From assembly GCA_030638325.1 (NCBI GenBank), contig DAOWEV010000220.1:1-6320 (forward strand): DNA of 6,320 bases, given 5' to 3'. The position numbers and the translations under genes were made by a program. The notes beneath the pieces were generated by a model that did not search any database, had not been told where the DNA came from, and saw only the letters and a list, made by a program, of their open reading frames with translations. Positions 1 through 4,853 of the stretch are shown here, piece by piece (positions within the stretch are counted from its first letter, which is position 1; every line of letters starts with the position of its first letter). This stretch comes from Bacteroidales bacterium (lineage in GTDB: Bacteria; Bacteroidota; Bacteroidia; Bacteroidales; JAGOPY01).

Positions 1-819
1 AAGGGCCCAGTTGGAGAGTGGAATGACTGGTCCGCAAATTCCAATACAGGGTGAATTTGCAATCATATTTTCCCATAGTTCAACGCCATCAGGAACGTTG
101 TTGTTGTTTTCATCACCATTCCACGTCCCATCTAACCATCCCCTGAAGATTGTCCGGCCATTACTACTTTTGAAAAACGCCGGCAGGTTATTATAAGTGA
201 TTTCGCCTAAAACTGTTGTTCCTGATAATGCTGTACCCCATACATGATCCCTGTGATATCCGATGCCGGGATTTAAAACCTCAGGTACTTGATAATTCGG
301 ACAATTGAAAATATCATCCTGCGGCAACAACCAATGTACTGGATAGGCCGTAACTAATTCACCTCCCACATTGAAACCAAGGTTGCTCCATAAGGGATGA
401 CTTAAAAATGAAAATGACTCAAAATCCGCCATCAATAAGCATCCACCTTGAACAACATAGTTATTTAGAGCATCAAGTACTGAAGTATTATAAAAATAAT
501 TTTCATGACCAAAAATGACAAGGTCCCATCCACCGCCGCTGAGTGCTGTAGTAAACCCGCTATAACTGCCACTATAATAGGCTGTATAAGCCAACCCCAG
601 GTTTTGCAATGCCAGATCAATATAAGAGGGACTGTGATAGGCATCATCTGCGTAGATTAGAATGTTGTAAACACCGCGATTTCCATTCTCAGGATTATAC
701 TGGTAATGGGTTTTGTCATTTCCCGGAACGAAATCAATTGCATTATACTGCTGACCTATTAAATTATTGGTCATAAATAAAAGGAATAAAATTCCAATTG
801 CGTTTTTAAAAGTTTTCAT
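1..819 (-). CDS. Secreted protein with ThuA/glutamine-amidotransferase-like domain, 3' end cut by window edge
   Basis: The frame is open from the ATG at 819-817 to position 1: 273 codons without a stop, so the C-terminus lies off the left edge. Residues 1-23 (MKTF..IGILFLLFM..LIGQ) form a typical signal peptide, so the product is exported. Residues 50-135 alternate predicted strands and helices (VYNILIYADDA, WDLVIFGHENY, LNNYVVQGGCLLMADFES), which resembles ThuA-like or class I glutamine-amidotransferase folds. The usual nucleophile Cys after the GG turn is not evident (MADFES instead), so a binding rather than catalytic role is possible. Residues 236-244 (DENNNNVPD) match the D-x-N-x-N-x3-D spacing of calcium-binding thrombospondin type 3 loops. 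The visible part ends in CIGICGPVIPLSNWAL. I infer that this is the start of a C-terminal hydrophobic sorting or anchor segment of the kind seen in Bacteroidota exported proteins. It has its own promoter at 870-900. Function is unknown; coding and export are well supported. Confidence 0.85.
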   Translation of the reverse strand, partial: MKTFKNAIGILFLLFMTNNLIGQQYNAIDFVPGNDKTHYQYNPENGNRGVYNILIYADDAYHSPSYIDLALQNLGLAYTAYYSGSYSGFTTALSGGGWDLVIFGHENYFYNTSVLDALNNYVVQGGCLLMADFESFSFLSHPLWSNLGFNVGGELVTAYPVHWLLPQDDIFNCPNYQVPEVLNPGIGYHRDHVWGTALSGTTVLGEITYNNLPAFFKSSNGRTIFRGWLDGTWNGDENNNNVPDGVELWENMIANSPCIGICGPVIPLSNWAL

Positions 820-869
820 ATTTTTTTTTTAAAAATTTTTACTTATATGACTTTGACAAGAATGAGAGG

Positions 870-900
870 CAAATATAATAACAAGTTATGCAAATGTCAA
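870..900 (-). promoter_or_regulatory. Bacteroidota-type promoter of the secreted-protein gene
   Basis: Read on the minus strand, TTG (900-898) is followed after 20 bases by TATATTTG (877-870). This fits the Bacteroidota sigma-ABfr consensus of a -33 TTG and a -7 TAnnTTTG box with a spacer of about 20. Transcription would start near 863, giving a leader of roughly 44 nt. The leader is AT-rich and has no Shine-Dalgarno sequence, which is normal for the phylum. The -33 element sits inside the inverted-repeat cluster at 883-1001, so a protein bound there could affect this promoter. Confidence 0.6.
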
Positions 901-1001
901 GAACTTGTTGTACGAATAAACGTATCTGCGTTTATTCGTACATGCTATGATCAGAACATCAATCACATACATGTGTGTTGCATAACTTCTATTCGTACAA
1001 C
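883..1001. repeat. Nested inverted-repeat cluster upstream of the secreted-protein promoter
   Basis: An 11-bp outer pair (883-893 aagttatgcaa with 978-988 ttgcataactt) encloses a perfect 14-bp inverted repeat (909-922 with 929-942, 6-nt loop) and a small hairpin (964-968 with 973-977). A third copy of the inner arm lies outside (990-1001) and is a perfect 12-bp inverted match to 907-918. The 10-mer TGTACGAATA therefore occurs three times: once on plus (909-918) and twice on minus (942-933 and 999-990). The cluster fills most of the gap between two genes on the same strand and overlaps the -33 element. It could be an operator array, a small palindromic mobile element, or a structured end of the upstream transcript. 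No T-run follows the 14-bp hairpin on either strand, so a classical terminator is unlikely. Confidence 0.75.
909..942. repeat. Perfect 14-bp inverted repeat (hairpin or operator)
   Basis: The arms are tgtacgaataaacg (909-922) and cgtttattcgtaca (929-942), separated by tatctg. It is the strongest palindrome in the window. It lies directly upstream of the -33 element of the secreted-protein promoter (898-900), where a dimeric regulator would be placed to act as activator or repressor. No regulator gene is visible in the window. Confidence 0.7.
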
Positions 1002-1011
1002 TTTTTTATAA

Positions 1012-1569
1012 CTACTTCTCCAGCCCTGTCCGGAACCTCTCCGGGTGCCTCGGCGTGAAGTCTTTATAGAAGTTCTTTATCTTCAGCATATCCTTCTCCA
1101 CATCACCGGTGGGCATCATGATCTTGCCAATGCCAGCTGTCTTATTACCGTAATCAATGAAACCGAGTGCTATCGGAACTTTCGCTCCCACCGCAATATG
1201 ATAGAATCCCCGTTTCCAGCGTGGCCTGGGCTTGCGGGTTCCTTCGGGGGTGATCACCACATACAGGGAATCGGACTGATTGAACAAATCCACTACCTGG
1301 TCAACGATCCTGTTTTTCCGGCTCCTGTCTACCGGGATGCCTCCCATGGCTTTTAACCAACCGCCAAAAGGCCAGGAAAAGGCTTCTTTCTTGATCAGGA
1401 ACTTCACCTTCACACCAATGACACTATAAGCCAGTTTGGCTATTAAAAAATCCATATTGCTGGTATGTGGCGCAGCCGTGACAATTGCTTTGTCCATCCC
1501 TGGTGGTTTCAGGTTAATGATTTCCCAACCCATGATCTTTAAAAGGAATTTTGAAAAATATCGAAACAT
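1012..1569 (-). CDS. PlsC-family 1-acyl-glycerol-3-phosphate-type acyltransferase (small form)
   Basis: The 185-residue product has the four PlsC/LPLAT blocks in order: the H-x4-D catalytic motif as HTSNMD (H35, D40), GGIPVDR (76-82), PEGTR (108-112) and VPIAL (131-135). In this family the His/Asp pair transfers an acyl chain from acyl-ACP or acyl-CoA to a glycerophosphate-type acceptor at the inner face of the cytoplasmic membrane. The HTSNxD variant and short length place it in a compact COG0204-like subgroup, so the acceptor (lysophosphatidate or another lyso-lipid) cannot be fixed from sequence. A longer reading from a TTG at 1596-1594 is possible, but that codon overlaps a good -7 box (1601-1594). 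The ATG at 1569 gives the usual start, MFRYFSKFLLK, an amphipathic membrane-contact helix. The gene is divergent from the M16 peptidase and appears monocistronic. Confidence 0.9.
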   Translation of the reverse strand: MFRYFSKFLLKIMGWEIINLKPPGMDKAIVTAAPHTSNMDFLIAKLAYSVIGVKVKFLIKKEAFSWPFGGWLKAMGGIPVDRSRKNRIVDQVVDLFNQSDSLYVVITPEGTRKPRPRWKRGFYHIAVGAKVPIALGFIDYGNKTAGIGKIMMPTGDVEKDMLKIKNFYKDFTPRHPERFRTGLEK

Positions 1570-1593
1570 AATAATATCAATTGAAAATTGGTG

Positions 1594-1601
1594 CAAATTT
1601 A
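1594..1601 (-). promoter_or_regulatory. -7 element of the acyltransferase gene
   Basis: On the minus strand, TAAATTTG (1601-1594) matches the Bacteroidota -7 consensus TAnnTTTG and lies 24 bp before the ATG at 1569, leaving a leader of about 15-20 nt. No clear TTG lies at the expected -33 distance, so the promoter is only half supported. Confidence 0.4.
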
Positions 1602-1640
1602 CTAATATTGTAAATTAATTAGTACTTAAAGTGTTTTTAA

Positions 1641-1675
1641 GTTGCAGGTTGCAGGTTACGGGTTGCAAGTTGAGC
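1641..1675 (+). repeat. Heptamer array, consensus gttgcag (left array)
   Basis: Units in 7-bp register are gttgcag (1641-1647), gttgcag (1648-1654), gttacgg (1655-1661), gttgcaa (1662-1668) and a degenerate gttgagc (1669-1675). The array lies in the divergent gap between the acyltransferase and M16 peptidase genes and faces a second, inverted heptamer array at 1692-1724. Confidence 0.75.
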
Positions 1676-1691
1676 ATCTGTAACTTTAGAC

Positions 1692-1724
1692 ACTTTCAAC
1701 TTTCAACTTTCAACTTTTAACTTG
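1692..1724 (+). repeat. Heptamer array, unit actttca (right array)
   Basis: Three exact units of actttca (1692-1712) are followed by actttta (1713-1719) and a partial actt. Read on the other strand the unit is gttgaaa in phase, sharing its gttg core with the left array at 1641-1675. The two arrays can pair in several 7-nt registers to form an imperfect hairpin. The array ends about 22 bp before the M16 start codon, so it is in the leader or core promoter of that gene. I could not place a convincing TAnnTTTG box for M16; the nearest is taacttta at 1681-1688, with one mismatch and no -33 partner. Confidence 0.75.
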
Positions 1725-1746
1725 TGCAAATAAAAACCAAACAACA

Positions 1747-4593
1747 ATGAAAAAATTATTCTTGCTTGCTTTCACCATCCTGTTAAGCGCTCTTGTTTTC
1801 GGACAACCGTTTACCTATGACCAGGATGCTTCTTTAGCGCTGGACCCGAAAGTGGTCTACGGCGAACTGGATAACGGATTGACATACTATATCCGGGAAA
1901 ATAAAAAACCTGAAAACAGGGCTGAGTTTTACCTCGTTGTGAATGTTGGTGCCGTCCTGGAAGACGATGACCAGAACGGACTTGCACATTTTTGTGAACA
2001 CATGGCCTTCAATGGGACAGAGCATTTTGAAAAGAAGGAAATACTTGACTATCTCCAGTCTATCGGCATGAAATTTGGCCCGGAAATCAATGCGTTTACC
2101 AGTCACGATGTAACTACCTATATGCTTCAAAAGGTACCGATAGAGGTTCCTGAAAACATTGACACTGCCCTGCTGGTTCTTTACGACTGGGCCGGGAAGG
2201 TGTCGTTTGAGGATGAAGAGATCGACAAAGAAAGGGGCGTGATCCACGAGGAATGGAGAACACGGCGGGGTGCACAGTTCCGGATGATGAATGAGGCCCA
2301 GAAAACCATATTCAAAGGATCGAAATATGCGGAAAGAGATGTTATCGGAGAAATTGACATCATCGATAACTGCGAATATGAAACCCTTCGCAGCTTCTAC
2401 CGCGACTGGTATCGGCATGACCTGGAGGCTATTATTGCTGTGGGCGACTTTGATATTCAGCTTGTGGAACAAAAAATAATAGATCTTTTCTCAAAGGCTG
2501 AAATACCTGAAAACGCCAGGATCAGAGAATACTTTGAACTGCCCGACCACCCGGAAACACTGGTGACTGTTCAGACCGATAAAGAGGCCCAGTATTCCAT
2601 GTTACAGGTCATATATAAACATGACATCGAAAAAAACAAGAATATGGGGTATTACAGGAAATCAGTGCTGGAAAACCTTTATAACACCATGTTGAATGCA
2701 AGGCTACAGGAACTATTACTGACCGATGACCCTCCGTTTATTTATGGTGTATCCATGTACACCAACCTGGTAAGGACCAAAGATGCCTACATTGCTTTTG
2801 CGGTGGCCAAAGATGATCAGTTAGACAGAGCATTGGAAACCATGCTTATTGAAAACGAGCGTGTCAGGGAACACGGATTTGCAGAAACAGAATTGGAAAG
2901 GGCGAAAAAAGATTTGATGAGCGAACTGGACAAACAATATAAAGAACGCGAAAAACAGGAATCGAATAAATATGTCTGGGAATACTACGGCCATTTTCTG
3001 AATAATGAGCCTGTTCCGGGTATCGAGTTTGAATATGAATTTGTGAAGGAGGTCCTTCCGGGCATTAAACTGGAAGAGATCAATAAGCTGGCAAAGGAAT
3101 GGATCACTGATGAAAACCGTGTCATCGCTTTCATGGCCCCTGAAAAGGAAGGCCTTACCTTACCAACAGAAGAAGAGATCCTCGGGATTGTGGCGGGAAT
3201 CAGCGCCATGGACATTGCCCCCTATGTGGATAAAGTCAGTGATAAACCACTGGTACAGGATGAGCCCGTTCCGGCAAAAGTGTCAAAAGTAAAAAAAGAT
3301 AAAAAGTTAGAAACTGTTTCCTGGACTTTCAAAAACGGAGTACGCGTTGTTTTAAAACCTACTGATTTCAAAGAGGATGAGATACTTATGACAGCTTTTA
3401 GTTTTGGGGGAACCTCCCTGTATCCTGTGAAGGACCTGGTATCTGCTGATTTTTCCAGCACCATCACCTCCATGAGCGGCATCGGGGAGTTTGACCAGGT
3501 TGAACTGGATAAGAAAATGGCCGGGAAGATAGTTAATGTATACCCGGATATATCAAAGGTTTCTGAAGGTCTTGGGGGGAATTCATCCCCGAAAGACCTG
3601 CAGACCATGCTGCAGTTGATCTATTTATACTTCACTGCCCCAAGGCTGGATGAAACCTCTTTCAATTCGTTCATGGTTAGGTACCAGGGTATTTTGGAAA
3701 ACAAAGCCCTGAACCCCTCCTCCTCATTATGGGACACCGTCACCGTTACCATGGCCAACTACAATCCACGTGTCCGCCCGATGACGGCAGAGCTTCTAAA
3801 TGAAGCAGATCTGAAAAAAATGAGATATATTTATAAGGAAAGATTCGGTGACCCGGGCAGCTTTACTTTCTATTTTGTGGGAAACATTGATCCCGGGGAG
3901 GTACAGCCATTGTTCGAAAAATACCTCGGAGGGTTGCCTACCGTAAGCCGGGAAGAAAACTGGAAGGACAACGGCGTCAGGCCTCCTGAAGGAAAGCTTG
4001 AAAAAACAGTATTGAGGGAAATGAAGGTGCCAAAAAGCACGGTCTATATATCTTATACCGGAACTTATGATTTTGATGATTACCAGAACAGGATGGACCT
4101 GTCGGCTTTGTGTGGTATTCTGGATATCCGTTATGTTGAAACCGTCAGAGAGGAAGAGGGAGGAACCTATGGGGTGAGAGTTCGCCCCATCCAGAAACAT
4201 TATCCTTATGAACATTATCAGGTAAATATATCCTTTGACTGTGATCCCGGTAATGTTGATAATCTGAAAGCTATTATTTATCAGCAGATTGAAAAACTTC
4301 AGGATGAAGGGCCTACGGCAAAAGACCTGAATAGCGTTAAGGAGAATAAGCTAAAAACCCATCAGGAAAACTTAAAGAAAAACAAGTACTGGCTTAACAA
4401 ACTGAAAAATCAGGATTTCCATAATACTGACAAAAGTATTTTAACCGAATATGATGAATACGTTCAGAATCTTACTATTGAAAGTATAAAACAAGCTGCC
4501 AATAAATATTTTGGAGACCATATTGTGGAGATTATCCTGATGCCGGAAAACATCTCGGATAATGTTGTTAATCCATTGCTTAAGGAAGAATAG
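1747..4593 (+). CDS. Secreted M16 family zinc peptidase (PqqL/pitrilysin-like, double-length)
   Basis: The 948-residue product is complete and of normal length for the two-halves-in-one-chain M16 proteins common in Bacteroidota. Residues 1-20 (MKKLFLLAFTILLSALVFGQ) form a signal peptide, so it acts in the periplasm or outside the cell. The inverted zinc motif HFCEH lies at 81-85 (H81 and H85 ligands, E84 general base), and the distal ligand is E162 in KERGVIHEEW, 77 residues after H85 as in pitrilysin. A basic linker (about 500-525, KVSKVKKDKK) joins the active first half to a second half that lacks HxxEH. The second half keeps the substrate-binding Arg/Tyr pair (R801 and Y808 in VREEEGGTYGVRV). 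The fold is a clamshell chamber that usually degrades peptides rather than folded proteins. The leader is A-rich with no Shine-Dalgarno sequence. The exact substrate is unknown. Confidence 0.95.
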   Translation: MKKLFLLAFTILLSALVFGQPFTYDQDASLALDPKVVYGELDNGLTYYIRENKKPENRAEFYLVVNVGAVLEDDDQNGLAHFCEHMAFNGTEHFEKKEILDYLQSIGMKFGPEINAFTSHDVTTYMLQKVPIEVPENIDTALLVLYDWAGKVSFEDEEIDKERGVIHEEWRTRRGAQFRMMNEAQKTIFKGSKYAERDVIGEIDIIDNCEYETLRSFYRDWYRHDLEAIIAVGDFDIQLVEQKIIDLFSKAEIPENARIREYFELPDHPETLVTVQTDKEAQYSMLQVIYKHDIEKNKNMGYYRKSVLENLYNTMLNARLQELLLTDDPPFIYGVSMYTNLVRTKDAYIAFAVAKDDQLDRALETMLIENERVREHGFAETELERAKKDLMSELDKQYKEREKQESNKYVWEYYGHFLNNEPVPGIEFEYEFVKEVLPGIKLEEINKLAKEWITDENRVIAFMAPEKEGLTLPTEEEILGIVAGISAMDIAPYVDKVSDKPLVQDEPVPAKVSKVKKDKKLETVSWTFKNGVRVVLKPTDFKEDEILMTAFSFGGTSLYPVKDLVSADFSSTITSMSGIGEFDQVELDKKMAGKIVNVYPDISKVSEGLGGNSSPKDLQTMLQLIYLYFTAPRLDETSFNSFMVRYQGILENKALNPSSSLWDTVTVTMANYNPRVRPMTAELLNEADLKKMRYIYKERFGDPGSFTFYFVGNIDPGEVQPLFEKYLGGLPTVSREENWKDNGVRPPEGKLEKTVLREMKVPKSTVYISYTGTYDFDDYQNRMDLSALCGILDIRYVETVREEEGGTYGVRVRPIQKHYPYEHYQVNISFDCDPGNVDNLKAIIYQQIEKLQDEGPTAKDLNSVKENKLKTHQENLKKNKYWLNKLKNQDFHNTDKSILTEYDEYVQNLTIESIKQAANKYFGDHIVEIILMPENISDNVVNPLLKEE

Positions 4594-4603
4594 AGGCTAA
4601 ATC

Positions 4604-4638
4604 AATTACGAATTAGGAATTACGAATTAGGAATTGAA
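4604..4638 (+). repeat. Heptamer array aattacg/aattagg after the M16 gene
   Basis: Five 7-bp units run without gap: aattacg, aattagg, aattacg, aattagg, aattgaa. The first four make an exact 14-bp unit repeated twice. The array starts 10 bp after the M16 stop codon. The segment ggaattgaa (4630-4638) recurs at 4650-4658. Arrays of this type are, from general experience, frequent in the intergenic DNA of Bacteroidota; function is unknown. Confidence 0.8.
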
Positions 4639-4680
4639 ACCGCTATTCGGGAATTGAATTTCGACAATATCCAATTTGAC

Positions 4681-4692
4681 CCGCCCAGGCGG
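4681..4692. repeat. Short GC-rich hairpin in the convergent gap
   Basis: The 5-bp arms ccgcc (4681-4685) and ggcgg (4688-4692) flank a 2-nt loop. It lies in the otherwise AT-rich spacer between the converging M16 and dnaX genes. It is GC-rich, unlike its surroundings, and resembles fragments of dispersed intergenic palindromes. No T-run follows immediately; the nearest (cttttt) is about 20 bp further on the plus strand. Confidence 0.4.
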
Positions 4693-4787
4693 ATGGTAAG
4701 TTTGACTTTTTAAGAGCCTGGAAGGAAATTATTAATTTTAACGAGTTGTGCGGTTTGTAGAGAATCAATTATACTCATTTTTCTGAG

Positions 4788-4805
4788 ATTCCCGCTTTCG
4801 GGAAT
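4788..4805. repeat. REP-like palindrome between converging genes, possible bidirectional terminator
   Basis: The arms attcccg (4788-4794) and cgggaat (4799-4805) form a 7-bp stem with a 4-nt loop. Read on the minus strand with its flank (tgtcattcccgaaagcggga), it resembles the widespread tgtcattcccgc..gcgggaat intergenic palindromes. An outer pair, gaatca (4762-4767) with tgattc (4812-4817), frames it. The position 49 bp after the dnaX stop and 195 bp after the M16 stop suits ending transcription from both sides, but no strong T-run supports a classical terminator. Confidence 0.5.
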
Positions 4806-4853
4806 GACAACTGATTCAATTACATCAATAAATCAGATCCAAACCACATACCG

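Noticed and set aside
465..647. A 60-codon minus-strand open frame.
   Set aside because: It lies in a different frame inside the 1-819 secreted-protein gene, whose frame has a signal peptide, a promoter and no stops over 273 codons.
909..942. Rho-independent terminator of the acyltransferase gene.
   Set aside because: The stem is strong but AT-rich, lies 70 bp after the stop, and is not followed by a T-run on the minus strand. Termination there is not excluded, only unsupported.
883..1001. Integron attC site, because GTTATGC (885-891) and GCATAAC (980-986) look like R' and R'' core boxes.
   Set aside because: The boxes are in the wrong order for one attC (GTTATGC comes before GCATAAC on both strands), no partner boxes lie at attC distance outside them, and no cassette or integrase is visible.
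1045..1356. A 103-codon plus-strand open frame opposite the acyltransferase.
   Set aside because: The minus strand carries all four PlsC motifs in one frame; the plus frame shows no domain, signal or start context.
1641..1724. CRISPR array.
   Set aside because: The units are only 7 bp and contiguous, with no spacers and no cas genes nearby.
1834..2472. A 212-codon open frame on the minus strand inside the M16 peptidase gene.
   Set aside because: It is antisense to a clearly conserved peptidase with intact motifs, has no recognisable domain or leader, and is best explained as a shadow of the coding strand.
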